This document shows, piece after piece, positions 7,870-15,147 of a stretch of DNA of 21,498 nt (position 1 is its first letter; each line of letters opens with the position of its first letter). A program made the translations under genes and the position numbers. The notes under the pieces were generated by a model that was not told the origin of the DNA, searched no databases, and saw only the letters and a program-made list of their open reading frames with translations. This stretch comes from CAZBZG01 sp964496245 (GTDB lineage Bacteria; Planctomycetota; SZUA-567): NCBI GenBank assembly GCA_964496245.1, contig CAZBZG010000048.1, positions 1 to 21,498 on the forward strand. Reading direction: 5' to 3'.

Positions 7870-8517
7870 TCACTCCTCGCCTCTGAGTTTGCGCAGGGCC
7901 GCCGCCATGTCCGGGGCCCGGAACGACCCCGTGCCCACCACGAGGTTGTCCGCGCCGGCGGCGATGACCTGCGGGGCGTTCTCCGCATAGATCCCGCCGT
8001 CGACCTGGAGCTCGATCTTCCGGTCGGCGATGAGCGCGCGGGCCTCGCGCAAACGGTCGTACGTCTCCTCGATGAAGCTCTGACCGCCGAAGCCGGGGAA
8101 GACGCTCATCACCAGCAGGCGGTCCACCTTGTCCAGATGCCCGTCCAGTCGGCTCACGGGCATGTCCGGGTTGATGCACAGTCCCCGTAGCTTACCGAGT
8201 GCGCCGATCTTGTCCAGGACGGATTCGGGTTCCGGGTAGACCTCGAGGTGGACCGTGAGCCCGTCCGCGCCCGCCTCGGCAAAGGGCTCGAGGAAATCCA
8301 CGGCGTTGTCGAGCATGAGGTGCACGTCGAGATGGAGGCGGGTGATCGGGCGGATCGCACGGAGTACGGGTGGGCCCACGGTCAGGTTGGGCACAAAGTG
8401 TCCGTCCATGATGTCCAGGTGGAGCATGTCCGCGCCAGCGGCTTCGGCCCGGCCGATCTCGTCGGCCAGGTGCGCGAAGTCGGAAGCGAGCAGGCTGGGG
8501 GCGATCTTCACCGGCAT
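7870..8517 (-). CDS. rpe: Ribulose-phosphate 3-epimerase
   Basis: Rpe interconverts ribulose 5-phosphate and xylulose 5-phosphate in the pentose phosphate pathway. The 215-aa TIM barrel carries the family signatures APSLLASDFAHL, LHLDIMDGHFVPNLTVGP (metal-binding His and Asp), HLDVHLMLDN, MSVFPGFGGQSF and ELQVDGGI plus VVGTGSF (phosphate binding). ATG 8517 was preferred over the in-frame ATG 8526 because the GGAG site abuts the latter with no spacing. It is the first gene of the rpe-accD-eboE group, behind a promoter with a perfect TATAAT. Confidence 0.94.
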   Translation of the reverse strand: MPVKIAPSLLASDFAHLADEIGRAEAAGADMLHLDIMDGHFVPNLTVGPPVLRAIRPITRLHLDVHLMLDNAVDFLEPFAEAGADGLTVHLEVYPEPESVLDKIGALGKLRGLCINPDMPVSRLDGHLDKVDRLLVMSVFPGFGGQSFIEETYDRLREARALIADRKIELQVDGGIYAENAPQVIAAGADNLVVGTGSFRAPDMAAALRKLRGEE

Positions 8518-8576
8518 CTCAAGCATCTCCGTGCACTTCGTTTTGGGCGCGAAACAGGTCCCTCGGTCCCGCAGGC

Positions 8577-8604
8577 ATTATAGGGGGTTTGGCCCGGGAT
8601 GCAA
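8577..8604 (-). promoter_or_regulatory. Sigma70-like promoter for rpe-accD-eboE
   Basis: On the minus strand, TTGCAT (8604-8599) and TATAAT (8582-8577) are separated by 16 bp. The predicted start lies about 50 nt before the rpe ATG. The 8518-8730 interval also carries the upstream region of the divergent GYF_2 gene, for which I see no convincing promoter. Confidence 0.65.
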
Positions 8605-8730
8605 TTGTCGGTTCATCCAACGCATACGGCTCCCAAACGTACCCGAGTCGTCCCGCGATCGCAACTTCCGATAAGAATGCCTGAAGTCGGCCCGCAAGAC
8701 GCGCCGATAGGAGAGAAAGAGGAAGAAATC

Positions 8731-9783
8731 ATGGCTCAGACCGCGCATCTATATCTCAAGACTTCGCAGGGGGTTAGAGGGCCTTTCTCCGCCTACCGGC
8801 TGCACGAGATGGTCCGCCGCGGCCGCATCAGTAGTCAGAGCGAGGTTTCGCCCGACGGCGTGCGGTGGCTCTCAGCCGGCCGGATCCGGGGGCTCTTCAG
8901 CCCGGTGACGCGCGAGGAGCCGGTTGCCACCCGCGAAGGCGTGGTGCCCGTGCCTGCGGTTCGCCCCGAGGTCAAGCGGATCGCCGCAGCCGTGGACAAG
9001 GCGGTACGGCCGGTGCGCCGGTATTTCCGGTGGACGGTCGCTGCCGCGGGACTGGGAGCGCTCGTCGGGTCCCTGCTCATTTTCCAGCTGGGAACGCGGT
9101 TCTTGGCTCCCGAGGCCGCGAGCATCGTGGTCTTCGGACTGGCCCTTCTGCCCGCCGCTCTCGTGGGGGCGGCGTTCGGACAGCTCGCAGGCAATCTGCT
9201 TATCCGCGCGCTCACGCGCATCAGCGACCCCGAGCGCCGGTGCCTGGCCCTGCACGTACCGTGGAGTCGGGCGCCCGGCCGCTGGCCGACGTGCCTGCGC
9301 AACTGGATCTACGGGGGGGACTGGCTGCGCACGACCGAGCGCGACATCCTGCTTCCCTACGTACGCGCCTTTGTCACGGGCGAGGCCCCGCGGACGATCG
9401 AAGAGGAGCTTGCCCTCTGGTCCGAACTGCTCGCTCAGACCGCGAACCGAAACGTCAATGGCCTGGAGGTCGGCCACGCGGTGCGCGATCTGGCCAGCCT
9501 CGAGCGCCTGCCCGACTGGACCCGCGAAGTCGACCCTGGTACGACGCTGCCGAAACTGGTTCAGCGTCTGGGACAGGTGGGCCGGGACTGGGCCATCTGC
9601 CTCTTCCGCCGGGCGGTCAACCGGATGCCGGAACTCGCTGAGGCCGACAAGACCATGGATCAGGTCCTGTTCGAGTTCCACTACTGCATGCTCTCCCGCG
9701 AGCGCGAGGCCCTGGTCGTGGTCCTCCGCCCCAAGCCGAACCCGCCCAAGAGCGACCGCCATCCCGCAGCCGAAGCCGCGTAG
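8731..9783 (+). CDS. GYF_2-domain membrane protein of unknown function
   Basis: The 350-aa protein starts with a GYF_2-type domain (about residues 6-55: LYLKTSQGVRGPFSAYRLHE, then VSPDGVRWLSAG), a small fold thought to bind peptides, often proline-rich ones. A linker and two hydrophobic segments follow (about 101-121 and 131-158). The remaining 190 residues look soluble, mixed-charge and helical (RNWIYGGDWLRTTERDIL, LPKLVQRLGQVGRDWAICLF) and match no family I know. ATG 8731 was chosen for its AGAGGAAG site and because the GYF_2 homology begins at once; the in-frame ATG 8599 extension has no family-like content. The gene is divergent from rpe and is followed by a strong hairpin. Confidence 0.8.
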   Translation: MAQTAHLYLKTSQGVRGPFSAYRLHEMVRRGRISSQSEVSPDGVRWLSAGRIRGLFSPVTREEPVATREGVVPVPAVRPEVKRIAAAVDKAVRPVRRYFRWTVAAAGLGALVGSLLIFQLGTRFLAPEAASIVVFGLALLPAALVGAAFGQLAGNLLIRALTRISDPERRCLALHVPWSRAPGRWPTCLRNWIYGGDWLRTTERDILLPYVRAFVTGEAPRTIEEELALWSELLAQTANRNVNGLEVGHAVRDLASLERLPDWTREVDPGTTLPKLVQRLGQVGRDWAICLFRRAVNRMPELAEADKTMDQVLFEFHYCMLSREREALVVVLRPKPNPPKSDRHPAAEAA

Positions 9784-9820
9784 CTGTTCAGACCCGCGGG
9801 TCCTTCGGTGCTTGCTGTGT

Positions 9821-9852
9821 GGGCCTCTGTGGGTGTTGACCCACCGAGGCCC
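9821..9852 (+). terminator. Strong hairpin 37 bp after the GYF_2 gene
   Basis: GGGCCTCTGTGGGT at 9821-9834 pairs with ACCCACCGAGGCCC at 9839-9852 (13 of 14 positions) around a 4-nt loop. There is no T-tract, so it may stabilise the mRNA end or assist termination without being a classical intrinsic terminator. Confidence 0.45.
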
Positions 9853-9868
9853 GCAATGGGAAGGACGT

Positions 9869-10002
9869 GGGGTCGGACCACGATAAAGGTATATGGTGGG
9901 ACGCGGGGGGACGCGGGGTCGGACCACGATAAATGGGTGGACGCGGGGGGACGCGGGGTGGACGCGGGGTCCGGGGTGGACGCGGGGTCGGACCACGATA
10001 AA
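9869..10002 (+). repeat. Three direct copies of an 18-bp core with G-rich decamer repeats
   Basis: GGGGTCGGACCACGATAA occurs at 9869-9886, 9915-9932 and 9984-10001, each followed by a further A. Between the copies lie six copies of the decamer GGACGCGGGG (9899, 9909, 9939, 9949, 9960 and 9978). The core contains the interrupted palindrome GGTC-G-GACC. The copies are identical, which points to recent duplication or gene conversion. Confidence 0.9.
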
Positions 10003-10212
10003 TGTATATCTGCAAATAGATTAAGCGTTATCCAGCGGTTCGGAAGCGCCTTAAACGCGTTTTTTGGGGCAGGAAAGAGATGGCAAAGGACAGTCCTTGC
10101 GTGGGCTGCCCGGCTATCCCCGGCTGATAGGCCCGATTTTTGAGGTCCAAAACGCCCGCTAAGGGATGTTTCATGCGGGTGATCTGCCCTTAACGCTCTT
10201 CTTGTCATATGG
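10003..10212. mobile_element. AT-richer segment between inverted core repeats (possible MITE-like remnant)
   Basis: The third direct copy of the core (9984-10001) and the inverted copy (10213-10230) form 18-bp inverted repeats around about 210 bp with clearly lower GC than the flanks. I see no convincing coding sequence inside. Such a layout resembles a non-autonomous element or the footprint of a REP-associated (Y1 family) transposase, but no transposase or clear target-site duplication is visible. Confidence 0.35.
10112..10141 (+). terminator. Possible intrinsic terminator inside the repeat-flanked segment
   Basis: GGCTATC at 10112-10118 pairs with GATAGGCC at 10126-10133, with one bulged base. 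CGATTTTT follows, a short T-tract on the plus strand. Confidence 0.3.
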
Positions 10213-10252
10213 TTATCGTGGTCCGACCCCTCGACCTTGACCCCTCGACCTT
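10213..10252 (-). repeat. Inverted core copy plus a 14-bp tandem repeat
   Basis: TTATCGTGGTCCGACCCC at 10213-10230 is the exact reverse complement of the 18-bp core at 9869, 9915 and 9984. It runs into two tandem copies of GACCCCTCGACCTT (10225-10238 and 10239-10252). The core is therefore flanked by a different short tandem repeat on this side than on the left (14-mer here, 10-mer there). Confidence 0.9.
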
Positions 10253-10274
10253 GCCGGGTTTGCGTCAGGACGGA

Positions 10275-13200
10275 TCAGGTGTCAGGGGATGAGGCTTGCT
10301 GCTTACGTCTCGCAGCAGCGATGCTGTAGAGCGCATAGGCGGCCGGCAGGAACGCGAGCGCGAGGAAGAGCCAGGCGTAGACACCCCAGATCCCGCTGCT
10401 GGCCATCAGGGCGGTGGCCTCCTTCAGACAGACGAGGGCAAAGGCGGCGAATGCGTAGGCCAACACAGTGCGGCGGAGCACGAGGAAGACGGCCGCGGCC
10501 AGCGCGGCAATGGCCAGGAGATTGCGGCCGATGGCGAACACGGCCGCGTCGACAGGCCTGGCGTCCGTCAGGGGCTGTGCGACGCAGAGGGCGACCACGA
10601 TGAGCACGGTCAGATACCGCCGACGGATGTATTGGGTTGCGAGAAAGCAGGCGGCCATGACCGCTGCTGGGAAGAAGAGCGCGGAGGTGAGTGCCTCGGT
10701 GATGCCGTCGAGGGGCGGCACCACGGCCGAAAGCCCCGCAGGCACCTCAGAGCTCACATCGCGCACCAGAGTGGGGAAGTGCACGATCGCCTGCTGCTCC
10801 AGCGCCGCCAGTCCCGCGACCACGGGGACCAGGAGATACGATCGCGCGAGCACGTCCAGCCAGTAGCGCCGGCGCTCGGCCGGCGACGTGGCTGGCGGAC
10901 CGAGGCGTGGCTCTCCCTGGAAACGTTCCCGGTACGCGCCCCACGCGAGCGCGAGCAGGGCTGCGCAGGTGAGCCCGCTGAGCAGCAAACGTCCGGCGCT
11001 TTCGGCCGCGAACGTTACGAAGTGATTGGTGTAGGCCGTGGCCGTAGGGTACCAGAAGAATTGCTGCGGCAGCCGGTTGAGAATCTCCAGGCCTTCGAGA
11101 GCCACGATCACGGCCGTGAGCGCCAGCACCGGGCGCCACGGAATCAGACGGCGGTGCCACATCCGGCCCACGCCCAGCAGCGCAAGGAGCACGGCGGCAT
11201 ACGGAACCGCCCACATGAGGTGGGTGGCGATCGCGTTGCCGACGTGGGACTCGTTCTCCCGGCGGATCCACTCCTCGGGCACGTGGAACCCCCGTTGGAA
11301 GGCGAGGATTTCCTCGCCGGCGACCAGGGCGGCCACGTAGATGTAGGCGTCGCCCCAGTCGGGATGTTTCTTGCGGAACTTGATGACTGCGTCGGTCCGG
11401 TTCGGGTGCTTACGCTGCTGGGCCGAGAAGAATCGATACGCGGATAGATCCAGGCCCTGGACCTCGCGGAAGTACTCCTCGGCCTTGGCGCGCGCCTGCG
11501 CGTCCGTGGGGGTGGGCCGCTCCTCTTCGTCGTCGATCCTGTGCCGGATGGCGAGCGTGTCGCCCGATGGCGAGATCCGGATGCAAAACTCCTCCTTCTC
11601 GCCGAGACGGAAATAACGCACCTCCCATCCATACCGGTCGGGAAACTCCTCGGTGAAGACCCGGTCGGCCGCAGCAAAGCCATCGCGCCGGTACACGTAG
11701 GCCTGCGCGTAGCGGTTCTGCCGGGTGCGCCACACAGCGGTGCAGTGGTATGAAGACGGATCGCGGCCGAGAGATTCCCGCAACGAAGCGTCTGCAGCCT
11801 CGAGGGCTGCGCGGCGTGAGATCTCGAGGCCGAGGTCGTCTGCAAAGCCCGGTGTCCGCAGGAACCAGGCCGCCCCTCCTGCCGCCACAGCCAGCCCTGC
11901 GAGTACGGCCAGCCGGGCGCGAGAGAGAAAGGCCGGTCGGATGGATGGGAAGTGCACGGGCGCGGCGGGTGGCTCCTCGCGCACGGGCGAGGCAGCGTTG
12001 AGCAGGTCGTCGTCCGCGCCGCCCGTGCCGCGGCGGCGAATCACGGTGGCGAGCGAGAAACCCAGTGGCACCAGAAACACTCCCAGCACGATGGCGCCCG
12101 GAATCCAGATGCTGCTGTGACCACAGCGGAGGAAGAAGTGCAGCGTCAGGAAGCAGTTGAACGTGTAGTGGCACAGGAAACTCGCGAGCGGACCGTATCG
12201 GAGGAAGATGAGTCCGGCGACGATCCCCACCGGCACGATCTCCAAGCCCCGGATGTAGAAGGGCTGCTGGGGATAGTTGCAGTGGAGAAATGCCCAGATT
12301 ACGGCAGGCAAAACCACGGCCACGATCCGGCTGTGCGTCTTTTTCAGGAGGTAGGAAACGGCGAAGACGCGGAAGATGCCTTCTTCGATCGCGGCTGCCG
12401 AGAACCCCGACAGCACCGCGTAGAGCCACGGAGCATAGGTCGTGAGCGCGTCCGTGTAGCTCACCTCCGGCGGCGACCAGGCTCCGATCCAGTCCGCCAC
12501 GAGGTAGAAGACCGAGACATAGCCCATCCCCAACGCAGCCACCGAATAGCCGACGATCACGTTCTCGCCGGTCTGCGCGCCTCGCCACCCGTGGAGCCGC
12601 AGCACGCCGTCCAGAGACAATTTCTCCGGAAGCATATTCCGGAACCAGATTTCCGCGCCGGCGTAGATGGCCGCAACGATCACGCCCCGGTAGAGGCTGC
12701 CGAGAAGGCTTGAGAGGATCTGGCGTGCGATGAAGCTGGCGTAGCTCTGGGTGGTGTCGTAGTACCGGAGCGCCAGCGGGATCGAATTCAGGCGTACCGC
12801 AAAGACGATCAGGCACGTCGCGCCCCCGAGAATCAGCGCCGGCCGCCAGCGGATGTTTCCCGTCCCAAGTTGCGAGACGATGAACACGAAGAGGATCGCC
12901 AACAGTGGCAGGGCGGCGGCGTCGGCCAGCGAGGAGAGCATCCAGTTGTAGGAACGTTGGCGCAGGAACTCGCGGATCCAGTTCTCGGGGATGTCGAGCC
13001 GCGTGTACACGCGCGTCACCACATCGCCCGACACATCCACTTCCAGTCTGACCGGGGCGTCGGCCACCTCGTAGCCAGAGCGTTCCCACGCCATCGCGTG
13101 ATCGACCCGGGCGTTCTTCTCGGTCGACTCCTGCTCGACGAGGTCGTAGTCCTCGAGCGGATAGGCGAAATGTTCCGCGAGGTAGGACCGGGCCACCACC

Positions 13201-13640
13201 AGCGCCTTATCGCTCGAGAGCTTCGCGCCGGGCGCGTTCTCGGGAATCTCATGGGTCCAGCCGATGGGGGTGCCCGCTGTGTCGAGGCGGACGAGGTACT
13301 CCTCCTTCTCCAGCGGCACGAAGAAGCGCGTCTCCCAATGCCAAAAGCGAAGATCCCGGGCGATGATCTCGTTGGCTCGTTCGATGCCGAGCTCCCGCTC
13401 CATGTAGAGGAGCGCGAAATTGTCGTACGAGAACGAGATCGCCTGCTGGAATCTGCCCGTGTCGACGCCGCGCGCCGCGAGCAAGGCGACCGCTTTCCGC
13501 TCGGCCTCGGCACGCGAGATCTTGAGGTCGAGCGACGCCTCCTTGCGGACGCGGTCGTAAGTGTAGTAGGCCGTCACGCCGCCCGCGATGCCCAGAACGA
13601 GGAAGATGGCGATGAGGGTCCGGCCGCTGAATCGGCCCAT
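10275..13640 (-). CDS. Large two-halved CPBP (CAAX-like) intramembrane metalloprotease
   Basis: This 1121-aa protein has an N-terminal membrane anchor (about 8-27), an extracytoplasmic region (about 30-235) and a multi-helix domain with the CPBP protease motifs: EEGIFR at 419-424, WAFLH at 449-453 and HYTFN at 491-495. After a linker (about 535-575) the layout repeats: membrane anchor (about 577-595), extracytoplasmic region (about 600-795) and multi-helix domain (about 805-1110). The halves are homologous: RLDIPENWIREFLRQRS in the first matches GFHVPEEWIRRENESH in the second, and IRWRPALILGGAT matches IPWRPVLALTAV. In the second half the EExxxR position reads FFPAAV and the His motifs are gone, so it should be inactive. 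CPBP enzymes cleave or process membrane-bound substrates; the substrate here is unknown. ATG 13640 has an AGGGGA site and a promoter. A longer frame to 14114 runs through the divergent cNMP gene and is not credible. Confidence 0.85.
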   Translation of the reverse strand: MGRFSGRTLIAIFLVLGIAGGVTAYYTYDRVRKEASLDLKISRAEAERKAVALLAARGVDTGRFQQAISFSYDNFALLYMERELGIERANEIIARDLRFWHWETRFFVPLEKEEYLVRLDTAGTPIGWTHEIPENAPGAKLSSDKALVVARSYLAEHFAYPLEDYDLVEQESTEKNARVDHAMAWERSGYEVADAPVRLEVDVSGDVVTRVYTRLDIPENWIREFLRQRSYNWMLSSLADAAALPLLAILFVFIVSQLGTGNIRWRPALILGGATCLIVFAVRLNSIPLALRYYDTTQSYASFIARQILSSLLGSLYRGVIVAAIYAGAEIWFRNMLPEKLSLDGVLRLHGWRGAQTGENVIVGYSVAALGMGYVSVFYLVADWIGAWSPPEVSYTDALTTYAPWLYAVLSGFSAAAIEEGIFRVFAVSYLLKKTHSRIVAVVLPAVIWAFLHCNYPQQPFYIRGLEIVPVGIVAGLIFLRYGPLASFLCHYTFNCFLTLHFFLRCGHSSIWIPGAIVLGVFLVPLGFSLATVIRRRGTGGADDDLLNAASPVREEPPAAPVHFPSIRPAFLSRARLAVLAGLAVAAGGAAWFLRTPGFADDLGLEISRRAALEAADASLRESLGRDPSSYHCTAVWRTRQNRYAQAYVYRRDGFAAADRVFTEEFPDRYGWEVRYFRLGEKEEFCIRISPSGDTLAIRHRIDDEEERPTPTDAQARAKAEEYFREVQGLDLSAYRFFSAQQRKHPNRTDAVIKFRKKHPDWGDAYIYVAALVAGEEILAFQRGFHVPEEWIRRENESHVGNAIATHLMWAVPYAAVLLALLGVGRMWHRRLIPWRPVLALTAVIVALEGLEILNRLPQQFFWYPTATAYTNHFVTFAAESAGRLLLSGLTCAALLALAWGAYRERFQGEPRLGPPATSPAERRRYWLDVLARSYLLVPVVAGLAALEQQAIVHFPTLVRDVSSEVPAGLSAVVPPLDGITEALTSALFFPAAVMAACFLATQYIRRRYLTVLIVVALCVAQPLTDARPVDAAVFAIGRNLLAIAALAAAVFLVLRRTVLAYAFAAFALVCLKEATALMASSGIWGVYAWLFLALAFLPAAYALYSIAAARRKQQASSPDT

Positions 13641-13666
13641 GCGAGTCCCCTTTGCACCCGCTTGGC

Positions 13667-13695
13667 ATGGTAGCCGCCGTCGCCGGCCGTGTCCA
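13667..13695 (-). promoter_or_regulatory. Putative promoter for the CPBP protease gene
   Basis: On the minus strand, TGGACA (13695-13690) and TACCAT (13672-13667) are 17 bp apart, about 26 bp before the ATG. The rest of 13641-13914 is the shared divergent upstream region and contains no gene I can support. Confidence 0.45.
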
Positions 13696-13858
13696 GGGCG
13701 GGCGGCCGCGAACGACCTGCCGGTCCCCGGCCTCGCACGCAGCGACCGCGGGCTCTGCTGCTGGCGATCCTCCTGCGGCCCGCCGTCACGCGCCCATCGG
13801 GCTCCAGTGGACGAATCTATCTGATGTCCCAAATGCCCCCCATCCCCCGGCTTTCCTG

Positions 13859-13886
13859 TTGACCGGGAGCGCGCAGGCGGTTCAAT
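13859..13886 (+). promoter_or_regulatory. Putative promoter for the cNMP-domain gene
   Basis: TTGACC at 13859-13864 and TTCAAT at 13881-13886 are separated by 16 bp. ATG 13915 follows 28 bp later, with GGAG about 10 nt before it. Confidence 0.45.
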
Positions 13887-13914
13887 AGGAGAGACGTCCG
13901 GGAGCGCCGGGGCC

Positions 13915-15132
13915 ATGACAACCGCACACGAGACCCGCAAGTACAACAAGAACGGCGTGGTCTGTCTCCAGGGGGAACAGGCGGACGGCCTCTTCGTGCT
14001 GCGCAAGGGACGGGTCGGGATCCTGATCCACCCAGACGTAGCGGTTCCCAGCGAAGAGCAGGTGCTCGCCGACGGGGTGCAGGTGGGCACCCTCGAGCAG
14101 GAAGGCATGTTCATCGGTGAAGGGGGGTTCTTCCTCGATCACCGCGGGGCGAGCGTGGTCGCGCTGACCGACGGCACGACCGTGGAACGGGTGCCCCTGG
14201 CCGCGTCCGGTCTGCAGCAGATCATGACCGAGCAGCCGCGCATCGCCATGAAGCTCTGCCGCAGCCTGGCCGAGCACCTGCGGGACGTGACCGAACGGGT
14301 CAAGGAGGTGTCTACGCTGGCCGAGTGCGTCAGCCGCGGTTCCGACCAGATGGCCGTGGCCTATTCGGATCTGCTCCGCAGCGTGGAGAAGCAGGCGCTC
14401 TCCGAGCCCGACTTGAACGACGTACTCTCCGCAACCAAGGAGAGTCCGCTGTCGGTGCGAGGCCGGGCGTTGGTCGAACAGCGCCGCGAGACCACGGTCT
14501 TCTTCACCCAGGCGGCCAAGCAGCAGCGGTCGGGGACCATGAGCCTCAAGAAGGACGAGGTGCTGTGCGAGGAGGGGAGTATCGGCCGAGCGCTCTACCT
14601 CGTGCGGGAAGGCGAGCTCGAGGTCCGCAGCGGCTCGGTGCCGGTGGGGCGCATCGGTGCGGGCGAGATCGTGGGCGAGATCGCCGTGCTCTTGAAGGAG
14701 TTCCCCAAGCGGAGCGCCACGGTGCGTGCGAGCGAACCGACCATGCTCAACTGCATCTCGGCAGCCAAGCTGCATGCCATGGTCGAAGAGAAGCCCGCCA
14801 TTCTCGTTCCCATCGCGCGCACGTTGGCCAACCGGCTGGACACCACGAATCGCCTGCTCTGCCAGCGGTCGCGGTCGTCGGTGGACGTGCTCAACGTGTT
14901 GGCGGGCGCGGAGCAGTCCTGCGAGGCCTACTTCCTGCATCTCGCCGAATGCCTGGACTCCTTCGAATCGTGCCCGGCGCTTGCTGCCAAGGCCCGCAGC
15001 CTGGCCAAGAAGGCTGCGCGCACGCGGGCCGACCTGGAAACGACCTATTGCGAGGTGCTCGAACCCCTGCGCAAGGAAGCGTCTGACCAAGGGGAGGCCG
15101 GGGTGGGGGAAGAAGCAGCGCCCCAGGTCTGA
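13915..15132 (+). CDS. Protein with two cyclic-nucleotide-binding domains, no HTH
   Basis: This 405-aa, probably cytoplasmic protein has two Crp-like beta-roll domains, at about residues 8-130 and 205-315. The second has a good phosphate-binding cassette: VGEIAVLL followed by PKRSATV, with the expected Gly-Glu and Arg. The first (FIGEGGFFLDHRGASVVA) is more divergent. The linker (about 130-205) and the C-terminal part (about 315-385) look helical; the latter contains five Cys (near 316, 336, 346, 353 and 379). No helix-turn-helix, kinase, nuclease or channel domain is present, so it is not a Crp-type regulator. It may act as an adaptor or sensor with a partner encoded elsewhere. Its stop lies 15 bp from that of the convergent M28 peptidase gene. 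Confidence 0.82.
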   Translation: MTTAHETRKYNKNGVVCLQGEQADGLFVLRKGRVGILIHPDVAVPSEEQVLADGVQVGTLEQEGMFIGEGGFFLDHRGASVVALTDGTTVERVPLAASGLQQIMTEQPRIAMKLCRSLAEHLRDVTERVKEVSTLAECVSRGSDQMAVAYSDLLRSVEKQALSEPDLNDVLSATKESPLSVRGRALVEQRRETTVFFTQAAKQQRSGTMSLKKDEVLCEEGSIGRALYLVREGELEVRSGSVPVGRIGAGEIVGEIAVLLKEFPKRSATVRASEPTMLNCISAAKLHAMVEEKPAILVPIARTLANRLDTTNRLLCQRSRSSVDVLNVLAGAEQSCEAYFLHLAECLDSFESCPALAAKARSLAKKAARTRADLETTYCEVLEPLRKEASDQGEAGVGEEAAPQV

Positions 15133-15147
15133 GCGCCCGACACAGCA

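Noticed and set aside
5742..7886. 714-aa plus-strand open frame antisense to eboE and accD
   Set aside because: It covers conserved genes on the other strand, has no recognisable domain and shows shadow-like composition.
9869..10002. CRISPR array
   Set aside because: The three 18-bp copies are unevenly spaced, the sequences between them are themselves G-rich tandem repeats, and no cas gene is nearby.
9681..10208. 175-aa minus-strand open frame through the repeat cluster
   Set aside because: Its sequence is mostly translated repeat (HLSWSDP and similar) and it overlaps the end of the GYF_2 gene; no start signal was seen.
13641..14114. N-terminal extension of the CPBP frame to 14114
   Set aside because: It would run through the divergent promoters and the start of the cNMP gene; ATG 13640 begins with a proper membrane anchor and has a ribosome-binding site.
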